From: Clostridium peptidivorans
GTDB taxonomy: Bacteria; Bacillota; Clostridia; Clostridiales; Clostridiaceae
Assembly (NCBI RefSeq): GCF_900205925.1
Contig: NZ_OAOD01000001.1
Span: 1-64,000 of the forward strand
Length of the DNA stretch: 64,000 nt
Reading direction: 5' to 3'
Of this stretch, positions 17,852 to 26,766 are shown one piece after another. The position numbers and the translations under genes were made by a program. The notes under the pieces are model-generated. The model did no database searches and was not told the DNA's origin. It worked only from the letters and a program-made list of their open reading frames with translations. The number at the start of each line of letters is the position of its first letter. Position 1 is the first letter of the stretch.

Positions 17852-18694
17852 ATGGAAGTTATACTTTCAAGACATGCAGGCTTTTGCTATGGGGTTAAAA
17901 GAGCTGTTGACATGGCAATAAGTGTTCAAGAAAAATATAAGAAAAAAATATATACCTTAGGACCATTAATTCATAATAATGATGTTGTAAGTTATTTAAA
18001 AACATTAAATATTTTTCCTATAGAAATAGAAGATATAGAAAATTTAAAAATAGATGATATAGTAATAATACGTTCACACGGTATTCCACTTGAAATATTT
18101 AATAAACTCAAGGAAAAAGAAGTTATAATAATAGATGCTACTTGTACATATGTTTCTAATATACAACAAAAAGTAAAAAAATACTACGATTCAGGATACT
18201 CTATATTAATAGTGGGAGATAAAAATCATCCTGAAGTTATAGGAATAAATGGATGGTGTAATAATTCTGCTATAATAACAAATGATAGTAATAATATAGA
18301 GCATCTCCCAAGAAAAATATGCGTGGTTTCTCAAACTACTGAGAAGCAATCTCGCTGGGAAGATGTACTTGAAAAGGTAGTTAAGTTTAGTAAAGAAATA
18401 GTTGCTTTTAATACTATTTGTAGTGCTACGGAGATTAGACAAAAGGCTGCTTATGATTTATCTAAAGATGCAGAGTATATGATAGTAATAGGAGGCAAAA
18501 ATAGTTCAAATACAACTAAACTATTTGAAATATGTACAAAAAATTGTAAAAATACAATTCATATAGAAAACTCTAAAGAGATTCCTTTAGAATTATTAAA
18601 TAATAAAAATATAAAGAAGATAGGAATAACCGCCGGTGCATCTACTCCAGATTGGATTATAGATGAAACCATAAATAAATTAAGTAATAAGTAA
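17852..18694 (+). CDS. ispH: 4-hydroxy-3-methylbut-2-enyl diphosphate reductase
   Basis: A 280-residue [4Fe-4S] enzyme that makes IPP and DMAPP in the last step of the MEP isoprenoid pathway. The three cluster cysteines are C12 (H-A-G-F-C-Y-G-V), C98 (D-A-T-C-T-Y-V) and C190 (N-T-I-C-S-A-T). It has no fused ribosomal S1 domain, which some clostridia carry on this protein. GAAAGGTGATATATT precedes the ATG. It follows cmk and ends before a terminator. Confidence 0.96.
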   Translation: MEVILSRHAGFCYGVKRAVDMAISVQEKYKKKIYTLGPLIHNNDVVSYLKTLNIFPIEIEDIENLKIDDIVIIRSHGIPLEIFNKLKEKEVIIIDATCTYVSNIQQKVKKYYDSGYSILIVGDKNHPEVIGINGWCNNSAIITNDSNNIEHLPRKICVVSQTTEKQSRWEDVLEKVVKFSKEIVAFNTICSATEIRQKAAYDLSKDAEYMIVIGGKNSSNTTKLFEICTKNCKNTIHIENSKEIPLELLNNKNIKKIGITAGASTPDWIIDETINKLSNK

Positions 18695-18710
18695 CATAGT
18701 ATAATTTTAT

Positions 18711-18746
18711 AAAATGCGTGTATGCTAATATAGCACACGCATTTTA
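18711..18746 (+). terminator. terminator after ispH
   Basis: An 11-bp perfect stem (18711-18721 with 18735-18745) ending in TTTT. The T-run is short. Confidence 0.7.
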
Positions 18747-18831
18747 CAAGTTAATGTAAAAAACATTAAATATAGTAGTAATCAAGAGATAAATAGAACA
18801 ATTACTAGTTTAAATGAAAATATTTTATAAA

Positions 18832-18882
18832 AACAAGTAAATATATTGACATTTCTCGTATATTTGATAAAATTTACTTGTT
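18832..18882 (+). promoter_or_regulatory. speD promoter flanked by an 11-bp inverted repeat
   Basis: TTGACA (18846-18851) and TAAAAT (18868-18873) are 16 bp apart. AACAAGTAAAT (18832-18842) and its exact complement (18872-18882) flank them, the right arm overlapping the -10. This looks like an operator spanning the promoter. No regulator is assigned. Confidence 0.55.
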
Positions 18883-18926
18883 AATGAATTATAAAATATA
18901 CTGTATCAAGGAGGAGTTTTTATAGA

Positions 18927-19307
18927 ATGAACACTTTAGGACGCCACATTTTAGCTGAAATATATGGTTGCGATGGTGATATATTAGATAATAAAGAAAT
19001 GATAGAAAGAATAATGGTAGATTCTGCACTAAAGTCAGGAGCTGAAGTTAGAGAAGTAGCATTTCATAAGTTTAGTCCTATGGGAGTTAGTGGAGTAGTT
19101 ATAATATCAGAATCTCACCTTACTATACATACTTGGCCTGAGCTTGGATATGCTGCTGTAGATGTATTTACATGTGGGGACAAGATAAATCCATGGGATG
19201 CATGTAACTATATGACTGAAAAATTTCAGGCTAAAAACATGACCGCTACAGAAGTAAAGAGAGGTATATTTGAACAGCCCGTATCCGTTAAGGTTTCCAA
19301 TATTTAA
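18927..19307 (+). CDS. speD: S-adenosylmethionine decarboxylase proenzyme
   Basis: A 126-residue prokaryotic-type proenzyme. It cleaves itself between E62 and S63 in the S-E-S-H segment, giving the pyruvoyl group at the new alpha-chain N-terminus. The other catalytic residues H68 and C83 are present. The product, decarboxylated SAM, feeds spermidine synthesis. CAAGGAGG lies upstream. No spermidine synthase is adjacent. The palindrome across its promoter suggests specific control. Confidence 0.96.
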   Translation: MNTLGRHILAEIYGCDGDILDNKEMIERIMVDSALKSGAEVREVAFHKFSPMGVSGVVIISESHLTIHTWPELGYAAVDVFTCGDKINPWDACNYMTEKFQAKNMTATEVKRGIFEQPVSVKVSNI

Positions 19308-19337
19308 AGGTCATCGCTTATAGATGTCCTTTTTTAT
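19306..19337 (+). terminator. terminator after speD
   Basis: The stem AAGGTCATC (19307-19315) with GATGTCCTT (19323-19331) has one mismatch and is followed by a T-run. Confidence 0.7.
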
Positions 19338-19395
19338 TTGTAATAAATTCTCCTATAATTAATATAATTTAATAGATACTAATAGGAGGGTAATT

Positions 19396-20472
19396 ATGGG
19401 AGATAGAAAGTTAATACAGTATGTGGACGAACTTACTGATAAAGAAAAATTGATGGTAAAAAAAGTTCTAGAAAACTATAATTTCTCCATAATAGATATT
19501 ACCAAAGTAAGAAGTAGTTATAAAATAGATACTAATATAAGAACTGTATGCTTAAAAAGAGTAAAACATAATAAAACGAAAACTCTTAATAGCAATTATT
19601 TAGCAGAAGAATTAAATAAAAATAATTTTCCTTATACATCTAAATTTTTTAAAACAAAAGATAATTATTTATTTGCAAAACATAAAAAAATGTATTTTTA
19701 TGTTGTAGAATGGATTGATGGGGATGAATGTGACTTAAATGATATAGATGAGGCATGTGATTGTGTTCGCCTTTTAGCTAAGTTTCATATATCTAGCCAG
19801 CATATTGACACAAAAGTATTAAAAATTAAAAACAATTTAAAAAACTGGCCAAGAATATTTAAAAAGGATTTAGAGGATTTGGAAAAGTTTAAAAAATACA
19901 TTGAAAAGAAACGTTTAAGAAATGAATTTGATAAATTATATAAAAGTTATTTAGAGGGATTTTATAATATGGGCAGTATGTGTTTACAAGTATTAAATAC
20001 CTCTGATTATTATGTACTATCTAAAAAAGCTAATGAACAAAAATTAGTTTGTCATGATAGTTTTGATTATCAAAATATAATAAAAAAGGACGATACTTAT
20101 TATATAGTAAATTTAGATACTATATTAATAAATCTTCATATAAATGATTTAAGTAAATTTATACGAAGGCTTATGTTTAAAAAAGAGTATCAATGGGACT
20201 TTGAAAAAGCTAAAATAATGATAGAAGCTTATGATAGTGTAAATAAATTATCTAAATCTGAAATAGAAGCTATGCTTTCTATGATTATTTTTCCACATAA
20301 ATTTTGTAGATTAGGTAAAAAAAGATATATAAAACATAAAGATTGGAGCGAAAATAAGTATATTCGTAAACTTAATAAACTTCTACGATATAATGAAGCT
20401 CAACAAAAATTCTTAAATGATTATTTAGATTACTTGGGAACTTTTAATGACTTGAAGGAAAATATTGACTAA
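19396..20472 (+). CDS. CotS-family spore coat kinase-like protein
   Basis: A 358-residue protein of the CotS/aminoglycoside-phosphotransferase-like fold. Seen are V-V-E-W-I-D-G near residue 109, the catalytic-loop-like C-H-D-S-F-D-Y-Q-N-I, and a metal-binding-like V-N-L-D-T. CotS proteins are spore-coat kinase homologs of uncertain substrate. AGGAGGGTAATT precedes the ATG. It is next to a GNAT gene. Confidence 0.8.
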   Translation: MGDRKLIQYVDELTDKEKLMVKKVLENYNFSIIDITKVRSSYKIDTNIRTVCLKRVKHNKTKTLNSNYLAEELNKNNFPYTSKFFKTKDNYLFAKHKKMYFYVVEWIDGDECDLNDIDEACDCVRLLAKFHISSQHIDTKVLKIKNNLKNWPRIFKKDLEDLEKFKKYIEKKRLRNEFDKLYKSYLEGFYNMGSMCLQVLNTSDYYVLSKKANEQKLVCHDSFDYQNIIKKDDTYYIVNLDTILINLHINDLSKFIRRLMFKKEYQWDFEKAKIMIEAYDSVNKLSKSEIEAMLSMIIFPHKFCRLGKKRYIKHKDWSENKYIRKLNKLLRYNEAQQKFLNDYLDYLGTFNDLKENID

Positions 20473-20524
20473 GTTTTTTAAAAGTTTTATACTTATTTAT
20501 AATATTAGACTTATGGGGAATATT

Positions 20525-21391
20525 ATGTGCAAATATGTTAAATTAAGTAAAAGTTTAATGCCACAATTTGAAGAATTAAATGCTGATAGAAAATCATTTA
20601 ACTCTTTAAATGAAGATTTTTTTCAATACTATAATACTACAACTTTACCTCAAAGATTATTTTTACGAAGAAATATAAACATACTTGAGAATAATAAAAA
20701 TTTATGTGGCTATATTTGGACCTCTATAGATGACAAAAACTCTTATAATATAAGGGCTTTAAGTGTAAATTTATCTAGCAAAAGTGCAGACTATATAAGA
20801 CTACTTTTAAAAACTTTAAAACCTGGTTTTACAGCAAATTTTTTATGTGAAAACAATGGAATTAATATGGAACTGCTAAAAGAAGCAGGTTTTTGCAAAA
20901 AAGTAGGCACAATTGAAATGAGCTTAGATTTAAAAAGAGAAATTAATTCTGTAGCAGTAGCAAATATAAGTTTTGAAGTGTTTAGAAAAGGATTTGATGA
21001 AAAAATACGATGTTATATTCAAAATGAGGTATTTAAAAATAAAAATAGAGTTCCTATTTCTACTAAAGATATATACTTTGATGAAAATCAATATTATTAT
21101 TTTAGCCCTGGTACTATATTTATAAAAGAGGATAATAAATATATTGGATATGGTCAAGTTATAATAGAAGGAGATATACCTATTATTGTAAATGTAGGTA
21201 TTTTACCTGCTTATAGGGGTAAGGGTTATGGAAAATTACTTATAAATTATCTTTTAAAGATAATTTATAGTTATAATTATAATATAGCAACTATAAATGT
21301 GGATATAAATAATACCGTTGCATTTAATTTATATAAGGATTGCGGATTTAATGTTTTAAAAGAATATGTGAAATTAGAAGTAAAGACATAG
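20525..21391 (+). CDS. GNAT family N-acetyltransferase
   Basis: A protein of about 288 residues. The C-terminal half is a clear GNAT domain with the acetyl-CoA loop R-G-K-G-Y-G-K-L-L and the N-N-T-V-A-F-N-L-Y-x-x-C-G-F segment. The N-terminal half could be a second, degenerate GNAT-like domain. I place the start at ATG 20525, after GGGGAA; upstream TTG 20465 would overlap the CotS gene. The substrate is unknown. This is the last complete host gene before the prophage. Confidence 0.8.
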   Translation: MCKYVKLSKSLMPQFEELNADRKSFNSLNEDFFQYYNTTTLPQRLFLRRNINILENNKNLCGYIWTSIDDKNSYNIRALSVNLSSKSADYIRLLLKTLKPGFTANFLCENNGINMELLKEAGFCKKVGTIEMSLDLKREINSVAVANISFEVFRKGFDEKIRCYIQNEVFKNKNRVPISTKDIYFDENQYYYFSPGTIFIKEDNKYIGYGQVIIEGDIPIIVNVGILPAYRGKGYGKLLINYLLKIIYSYNYNIATINVDINNTVAFNLYKDCGFNVLKEYVKLEVKT

Positions 21392-21413
21392 TCTCACGCT
21401 GTGTCTTTTTTTA
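21382..21413 (+). terminator. terminator after the GNAT gene
   Basis: The 7-bp stem AAAGACA (21382-21388) with TGTCTTT (21402-21408), then a T-run. It isolates the host miaB promoter region downstream. Confidence 0.7.
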
Positions 21414-21519
21414 TTACTTATAATTTTACAAATTTCAATAAAAAATAGATAAACATTATAAAATATAGTATAATGTTTAATGTTACTTAGGAAAACTTTT
21501 ATATGAGGTGAAATAATTT

Positions 21520-21567
21520 ATGAATAATCAAAAATACTTTTATATAGAAACCTGGGGCTGTCCGTAA
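21520..21567 (+). pseudogene. miaB: stranded 5' end of host miaB
   Basis: Fifteen codons from ATG 21520 read M-N-N-Q-K-Y-F-Y-I-E-T-W-G-C-P and then stop at TAA 21565. ATGAGGTG is the ribosome binding site and TATAAT at 21469-21474 a likely -10. I-E-T-W-G-C is the conserved clostridial MiaB N-terminus. The reading frame enters prophage DNA at the Cys codon and stops at once. It is the host's original start, now cut off from the rest of the gene at 59,425 onward. Confidence 0.92.
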
Positions 21568-21575
21568 GTTCAAAG
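21552..21575. other. attL (left prophage junction)
   Basis: Host sequence runs up to about the TG at 21559-21560. The phage half-site CCGTAAGT follows at 21562-21569. TG is the only shared dinucleotide that also lies at the centre of the reconstructed attP dyad. Confidence 0.8.
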
Positions 21576-21596
21576 TGGTAGGAATAAAAGCAATAC

Positions 21597-23249
21597 TTAT
21601 AACTTGTATATAAACTTAGTTTCAAGGCCGTTTTTGAATTTTATATTTAAAATTTGCTTATCCTTTATCAATACTTTATCAATTATTGTATTTACAAAGT
21701 CCTTTAATTGTTCTCTACCAACATTTAATAATAAAGTTTTGTAATCTATATATTCTGCATTTAATAATTCTTTTGAAAGCATAAAATTAGATACTTCTTT
21801 CATTAAATTTAATTCTGATACATCTACACAAGTATCTAGTTCCTTTAGCTTATTGTTTAATTCTTTAAGTTTTTCATTTATTTTCGTCTTTTTAATTACA
21901 TAGTCTTTTTCGCTCATAGTTTCATCATCAAAGAGGTACAAATCTTCTAATCTTTGCATAGCTCTTTCAAATTTAACTTTTTCTTTTTTTATAATTTCTA
22001 ATTCAATCGAGTTATCCTTAGTATCCACATTCTTGGCTTTTAATATATTTTTAGAATAAGATATTTTTTGTATAGTTTCTATATTCTCAACTCCAATAAT
22101 ATCTTTAAATATTTTTCCATCAAGTAAAGCCCTTTCTAATGTTAGAGCATCAAGTTTATTTATTTTATTTTGAGATACCATAATGTTAGATATAAAATTA
22201 AATATAAAAGTACCTATGTAATTATCAGATATTGTTTTCTGTGTGCATCCTAAGTGATTGTATCTACCACTACAAACGTATATAGAAGGTATGAAACCAT
22301 CAATATTGGGTTTATCTTGTTTGGAATACAAATTATTATGACATTCTCCACACTCTAACAATCCTGCAAATACATGTACTTTTCCATTAGATCTAAAGCC
22401 TGCTGCATTATTCCGTTGAGCATTTATGTCCATAATATTATTACATATACCCCATAATTCTTTATCTATAATTGCTTCGTGATTATCTTCAATCAAAACC
22501 CATTCTTTTTCATTTTTAACTTTACCACGTCCTGGCTCTCTATAATTATACCTATATGTACCTTTATAAAATGGGTTTCTAATTATGTCGCTTATCGTTT
22601 TAGTCGTCCAGCTACCTCCGCGCTTTGTTTTTATATTATTGGCATTTAATACCCCTCTTACTGCAGTAGTAGATTTTGTCTTTTTATATGTATTATAAAT
22701 TAGCTCAACCGTCACATTTTCTCTTTCGTCTACCACGGGAAATTTTTTAACTTTATCCCAGACATAACCGAGTGGTATTGGAGCTCCATTCCAAAGGCCT
22801 TTTGTCGCTCGATCTAACATTACAGCAGTAACTCTTTCGCCCGTGAGTTTCCTTTCTAGTTCTGCAAACACCAATATTATTTTTAGCATAGCTTCTCCCA
22901 TAGCAGAAGAGGTGTCAAATTGCTCGTTTCTGCTTATAAAAGCAACGTTATATTTTTTTAATTCATTGTACATATCACAGAAATCCAATAAGTTACGAGA
23001 GATTCTATCTATTTTCCATACTAATAAATGAGTAAATTCATTTTGCCTAATTCTAGACATCATCTCTTGAAATTTTGGCCTATCTGTATTCTTAGCAGAA
23101 TACCCAGCATCTTGAAATATTTCATAATCGTCTGTGTTAAGTAAATACGAAGTATAATTTATAAGATCCTGTCTTTGAAGGGGTAGAGAATCTTTATCAA
23201 TTTGATGATGCGTAGAAACACGCACATAAATAGCAACCTTAGTATTCAT
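21597..23249 (-). CDS. large serine integrase of the prophage
   Basis: A 550-residue large serine recombinase. The N-terminal resolvase domain (residues 1-150) has Y-V-R-V-S-T with nucleophile S12 and the G-Y-S-A-K and K-I-D-R-I-S-R motifs. A recombinase domain follows, then a zinc ribbon (C-G-E-C near residue 317, C-S-G-R and C-T-Q further on) and a coiled-coil stretch rich in Lys, Glu and Leu (about residues 410-460). It lies about 30 bp from attL, so it is the integrase that placed the element in miaB. No separate excision-directionality factor is recognised. Confidence 0.95.
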   Translation of the reverse strand: MNTKVAIYVRVSTHHQIDKDSLPLQRQDLINYTSYLLNTDDYEIFQDAGYSAKNTDRPKFQEMMSRIRQNEFTHLLVWKIDRISRNLLDFCDMYNELKKYNVAFISRNEQFDTSSAMGEAMLKIILVFAELERKLTGERVTAVMLDRATKGLWNGAPIPLGYVWDKVKKFPVVDERENVTVELIYNTYKKTKSTTAVRGVLNANNIKTKRGGSWTTKTISDIIRNPFYKGTYRYNYREPGRGKVKNEKEWVLIEDNHEAIIDKELWGICNNIMDINAQRNNAAGFRSNGKVHVFAGLLECGECHNNLYSKQDKPNIDGFIPSIYVCSGRYNHLGCTQKTISDNYIGTFIFNFISNIMVSQNKINKLDALTLERALLDGKIFKDIIGVENIETIQKISYSKNILKAKNVDTKDNSIELEIIKKEKVKFERAMQRLEDLYLFDDETMSEKDYVIKKTKINEKLKELNNKLKELDTCVDVSELNLMKEVSNFMLSKELLNAEYIDYKTLLLNVGREQLKDFVNTIIDKVLIKDKQILNIKFKNGLETKFIYKL

Positions 23250-23268
23250 AATAAATTACCTCCTATGT

Positions 23269-23670
23269 TTAATCTTCTTTATTAATTTTCTTCTTTTCTA
23301 ATAAATATTCAATATCGGCTTTTAAAGCTGCTATTAGTAATTCCTCCAAAGTTCCCTCTGGATAATTGCCATTAAATAGCTTATCAACATCTTTTACTAA
23401 CCCTAAATCCATTATTTGCTCGACAGCTTTTCTAACACACTTTAAATCCTCTCTAACATTTATATAATCATTTTTTTCAATTCCATATATCCAGTATTCC
23501 TCTGGCATATTACTTTCGCAGACTAGCTTTTCAATAAAAGATTTACTGGGGTTCCTTTTACCATTTTCAATCATATTATAATAACTTTCACTTACATCAA
23601 GTGCTCCGGCGAATTCTCTTTTCAATAAGTTCTTACTCTCTCTATAATTTTTTAATCTTTCATTAAACAA
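23269..23670 (-). CDS. CI-like XRE repressor
   Basis: About 133 residues. An N-terminal HTH (K-R-E-F-A-G-A-L-D-V-S-E-S-Y-Y-N-M-I-E-N-G-K-R) is followed by a helical C-terminus without an S24 peptidase domain. I favour TTG 23670 (F-N-E-R-L-K-N-Y follows), placed after GGTGAT; ATG 23691 would add seven residues. It is divergent from a Cro-like gene across an operator region, the usual lysogeny switch. Confidence 0.83.
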   Translation of the reverse strand: MFNERLKNYRESKNLLKREFAGALDVSESYYNMIENGKRNPSKSFIEKLVCESNMPEEYWIYGIEKNDYINVREDLKCVRKAVEQIMDLGLVKDVDKLFNGNYPEGTLEELLIAALKADIEYLLEKKKINKED

Positions 23671-23703
23671 TATAATCACCATTCCTTCCATCTTTCACAA
23701 TTT

Positions 23704-23733
23704 ATTATACCAAACTTTACATAAAAGTAAAGT
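23704..23733 (-). promoter_or_regulatory. repressor promoter and operator
   Basis: On the minus strand, TATAAT (23704-23709) and TTTACT (23726-23731) are 16 bp apart. The dyad ACTTTAC (23714-23720) with GTAAAGT (23727-23733) overlaps this promoter. A second partial dyad, CGATA...TATCG, lies near 23780-23805 on the cro side. Confidence 0.55.
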
Positions 23734-23896
23734 AAAAAAACAAAAATTTGCAATACTGAAAATTTATAAACATATAAAAACGATAGATATATTCAGAAAT
23801 ATCGAGTTATTTTTCAATAATAGCCAATTTTAACCAATTTTTAAACTTAACATATTAGAAAAGTTAATGTACTATTATGGCAAGGGGGTGCAACAC

Positions 23897-24106
23897 ATGA
23901 CACTTAAAGAATTACGACAAGAGAGTGGGCTAAAAGCTTATAAAGTTGCTGAATTACTAGGTGTTAGCAGGGTCCAATTAAATAACTTAGAAAAAGGTAA
24001 ATATAAAATGGACAGGCTAAAAATTGAGAAGTTAAGTAAAGTTTATTGTAAAGATGTTAAAGAAATTGAAATGGCAATTGGAAAAGGTGGTGAAAGCAAT
24101 GTCTGA
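23897..24106 (+). CDS. Cro-like XRE regulator
   Basis: A 69-residue HTH protein: L-K-A-Y-K-V-A-E-L-L-G-V-S-R-V-Q-L-N-N-L-E-K-G. ATG 23897 follows AAGGGGGTG; an upstream ATG at 23867 has no site. It is divergent from the CI-like gene and first in the rightward early transcript, so it is probably the lytic-side switch protein. Confidence 0.8.
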   Translation: MTLKELRQESGLKAYKVAELLGVSRVQLNNLEKGKYKMDRLKIEKLSKVYCKDVKEIEMAIGKGGESNV

Positions 24107-24173
24107 AAAAGAAATAAAGTTCAATAAATTATTAGAACAATTGAAAAAGAAAGTAAGTGGGAAAAATGAGTGA
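24099..24173 (+). CDS. 24-residue small ORF
   Basis: ATG 24099 follows AAAGGTGGTGAAAGC and overlaps the end of the Cro-like gene. It encodes a charged, Lys- and Glu-rich peptide. Overlap with the next start (ATGAGTGA) suggests translational coupling. No family is recognised. Confidence 0.4.
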   Translation: MSEKEIKFNKLLEQLKKKVSGKNE

Positions 24174-24324
24174 GGAAATGAAAAGAATTTGGGAAGTTTT
24201 AAATAATCGTTATGGTATTTACACTAAAGAACAATTAAAAGAAGAAATGAAAAAGACAGTATTAGATATAGGAATATTTACCATGCCAATTAATGAAGGG
24301 AATAGGATAAATACAGATATTTAG
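24166..24324 (+). CDS. 52-residue hypothetical phage protein
   Basis: A charged small protein starting M-S-E-E-M-K-R-I-W-E-V-L and containing T-K-E-Q-L-K-E-E-M. It begins inside the end of the preceding ORF. The Shine-Dalgarno site AAGTGGG is modest. No domain is recognised. Confidence 0.5.
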   Translation: MSEEMKRIWEVLNNRYGIYTKEQLKEEMKKTVLDIGIFTMPINEGNRINTDI

Positions 24325-24643
24325 TTATAGTCCAAACTTTACCACAAGAGATAAGGGAGGCTGAAAAGCCTTTTTAAAAAAGCTTTTTACAGTAAAAATA
24401 CAAACACTTCCTCAATATATTATATGCAGCAGTCTAAAAATTAGTACTAGGAGGTAGATAAATATTAGTAAAAAGTTAACTCAGTACAAAGCAAAATACA
24501 CCCTCTGGCAAGGGTGCACTAAATCAAGATTTTAAATTTTTAGATAAGAGCTTTGGCCCTTATCTCCAGTATAGCAGAGTGCATATACTTTCTCAATATT
24601 TAGTATGCACAAAAAATATAAAATTTATACGGGGGATGGAAAA
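24325..24643. other. early-region intergenic stretch with hairpins and a direct repeat
   Basis: No convincing gene here. AGGCTGAAAAGCCTTTTT at about 24358-24375 is a small terminator. CACCCT...AGGGTG and AGATAAG...CTTATCT form further hairpins. A 23-nt imperfect direct repeat (19 of 23 identical) occurs at 24406-24428 and 24587-24609, with core CTCAATAT and end ATGCA; the second copy is bounded by GTGCATA and TATGCAC. These could be regulator-binding sites. Confidence 0.5.
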
Positions 24644-24730
24644 ATGAAGAAGAAAATAAGGATTAAGTTTATAAATTGGATAGACGCGCATGGCAATAAA
24701 AGAGTTGTAATGGTAGGGAAAAACTTTTAA
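24644..24730 (+). CDS. 28-residue small ORF
   Basis: ATG 24644 follows ACGGGGGATGG. It encodes a basic peptide starting M-K-K-K-I-R-I-K-F and ending V-V-M-V-G-K-N-F, just before the replication gene. The strong ribosome binding site supports translation. Function unknown. Confidence 0.4.
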   Translation: MKKKIRIKFINWIDAHGNKRVVMVGKNF

Positions 24731-24748
24731 GCGAATGAGGTGATGTAC

Positions 24749-25675
24749 TTGGCAGAAGTAAAGTGGATTAAGATAAATACAACTATGTTTGACGATGAAA
24801 AAATAAGACTTATAGAAGCTATGCCTGAAAAGGACACTGTATTGATAATTTGGATAAAATTATTAGTATTAGCTGGGAAATGCAATAACAATGGTTACAT
24901 TTATCTCTCAGAAAATATTCCATATACAGAAGAAATGCTTGCAACTTTATTTAACAGACCACTTAATACAATAAGAATGGCATTACAAACATTTAAAACA
25001 TTTGGAATGATAGAAATGAAAGATAATCAATTAATTTATATTGCAAATTGGGGGAAACATCAAAATGTTCAAGGCATGGAAAGAATAAAGGAGCAAACTA
25101 AGAAAAGGGTTGCTAAGCATAGAGAAAAGAAAAAACTATTAATAGAATCAGCAGCAGATGAAACTTGTGGAAATATATTTAGTAACGAAAATTGTAACGT
25201 TACTGTAACGTTAAGTAACGCAATAGAAGTAGAAGAAGAAGTAGATACAGAAGAAGATACTACTACTCCTACTACTGGTAAGGAGAATATAGAAGATTAT
25301 ATAAGTTTTTTTAATAAAAACATGGGACATTTACTAACACCACATGAATTAGAAATATTTAAAAGCTATGAAAATGATGGAATGGAGAAAGAAGTAATTA
25401 CATTAGCATTAGAAGAAGCAGTTGAAGCAGATGCAAGAGATATAAGATATATAAAAACAGTTTTAAATAGATGGCTAGATAATAAAATAACTACGGTTGA
25501 AGCTGTTTTAAATGACAAGATGAATTTCAAAAATAAAAAATTGAAAGGAAGACATAAAAATGGAGCTTCAGGCTGTAATAGAAAGAATGAGAGTAAAGTC
25601 ACAGGGAAATATCAAGGATACAGACCACCAGCGCCAAAAACCGCAGGGGAAGTCGATACAACAGGACTTATATAA
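24749..25675 (+). CDS. phage replisome organizer (DnaD-like)
   Basis: About 308 residues. The N-terminal domain (residues 1-120; V-K-W-I-K-I-N-T-T-M-F-D-D-E-K-I at the start) is the phage replisome-organizer winged helix. The C-terminal part (about 190-255; F-F-N-K-N-M-G-H-L-L and R-W-L-D-N-K-I) is DnaD-like. It probably binds the phage origin and recruits the helicase loader encoded next. The start is TTG 24749 after GAGGTG. The next gene begins inside its 3' end. Confidence 0.88.
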   Translation: MAEVKWIKINTTMFDDEKIRLIEAMPEKDTVLIIWIKLLVLAGKCNNNGYIYLSENIPYTEEMLATLFNRPLNTIRMALQTFKTFGMIEMKDNQLIYIANWGKHQNVQGMERIKEQTKKRVAKHREKKKLLIESAADETCGNIFSNENCNVTVTLSNAIEVEEEVDTEEDTTTPTTGKENIEDYISFFNKNMGHLLTPHELEIFKSYENDGMEKEVITLALEEAVEADARDIRYIKTVLNRWLDNKITTVEAVLNDKMNFKNKKLKGRHKNGASGCNRKNESKVTGKYQGYRPPAPKTAGEVDTTGLI

Positions 25676-26351
25676 ATGTAGTATATGCAAAGATACAGGA
25701 TGGATTATTAAAAGCCAAGAAGATTCTCAAGATTTGGTTATACCATGTAAATGTCAAGAGTTAGAAAAGGTAAAAAGAGTATGGAAGTCCTCTGGAATAA
25801 ATTCAGAGCAAGCTAAGCACACGTTTGCTGGATATAAACCCTATAATGGGATAACTCAATTAGCTAAAGAAACTGCAATTAAGTATTATAAAGATTTTGG
25901 AGATATAAAAGAAACAAGACAAAACAGCATAGCTTTTTTAGGTCAAGTTGGGAGTGGTAAAACACATTTAAGTATAGCACTAGCTGTAAACTTTTTAGAA
26001 AATAAAAAAATTCCAGCTATTTATATGCCCTACAGAGATACCATTACAAGTATAAAGCAGAATATGCTAGATAAGGAGTACTATGTAAAACAGTTGAGTA
26101 GGTACCAATTAGCTAAAATTCTTTTAATAGATGATTTGTTTAAAGGCAAGGTTACAGAATCAGATTTTAATATAATGTTTGAAATTATTAATTATAGGTA
26201 TCTAAATTACTTGCCAATAATAGTTAGCTCTGAATTTACTGCAGATAGATTGCTTGATTTTGATGAAGCTGTAGGGAGCAGGATTATACAAATGTGTAAA
26301 GACTATATGGTACAGATAGAAGGTAAGGATAATAACTATAGATTGAAATAA
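25560..26351 (+). CDS. DnaC-like helicase loader ATPase
   Basis: A 263-residue protein. C-S-I-C-K-D-T-G-W with C-K-C (about residues 40-65) looks like a zinc finger. The ATPase domain follows with Walker A G-Q-V-G-S-G-K-T-H at residues 128-136 and Walker B L-L-I-D-D-L-F. DnaC/DnaI-type proteins load the host replicative helicase. It starts at ATG 25560 after AAGGAAG, overlapping the replisome organizer by 116 bp in another frame, a long but plausible overlap. Confidence 0.9.
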   Translation: MELQAVIERMRVKSQGNIKDTDHQRQKPQGKSIQQDLYKCSICKDTGWIIKSQEDSQDLVIPCKCQELEKVKRVWKSSGINSEQAKHTFAGYKPYNGITQLAKETAIKYYKDFGDIKETRQNSIAFLGQVGSGKTHLSIALAVNFLENKKIPAIYMPYRDTITSIKQNMLDKEYYVKQLSRYQLAKILLIDDLFKGKVTESDFNIMFEIINYRYLNYLPIIVSSEFTADRLLDFDEAVGSRIIQMCKDYMVQIEGKDNNYRLK

Positions 26352-26363
26352 GGGGGAAAACAA

Positions 26364-26750
26364 ATGAATAAAGTAATTTTAATAGGAAGACTTACAAAGG
26401 ATCCAGAGTTAAAGTTTACTCCTGGAAACGGAACTGCAGTAGCAACATTTACATTAGCTGTTGATAGAAGATTTTCTAAGGATGGAAAAAAGGAAACTGA
26501 TTTTATTCCAGTAGTAGTATGGGGCAAGCAAGCAGAGGCTACAGCCCAGTATGTAGGTAAGGGAAAATTAATAGGAGTTTCAGGCAGGATACAAACTAGA
26601 AACTATGAGGCTAAAGATGGTACAAAACGATATGTTACAGAAATAGTTTCAGAAGAGGTGCAGTTCATTGAATGGACTACTAATAAACAAGAAATTAGTG
26701 AGTATCCAGATGACTTAACTCCAGTAGATGATGGGGAAATACCTTTTTAA
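26364..26750 (+). CDS. ssb: single-stranded DNA-binding protein
   Basis: A 128-residue SSB. The OB-fold starts [16 protein letters not shown] and includes [12 protein letters not shown]. The acidic tail ends D-D-G-E-I-P-F, the usual partner-binding tip. It protects single-stranded DNA in phage replication and recombination. TAAGGGGG precedes the ATG. It is a phage copy, separate from the host's. Confidence 0.95.
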   Translation: MNKVILIGRLTKDPELKFTPGNGTAVATFTLAVDRRFSKDGKKETDFIPVVVWGKQAEATAQYVGKGKLIGVSGRIQTRNYEAKDGTKRYVTEIVSEEVQFIEWTTNKQEISEYPDDLTPVDDGEIPF

Positions 26751-26766
26751 AAAGGGAGGTAGAAAG

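Noticed and set aside
24325..24643. CRISPR-like repeats
   Set aside because: Only two imperfect copies 181 bp apart; no regular array. I see no CRISPR elsewhere in the window.
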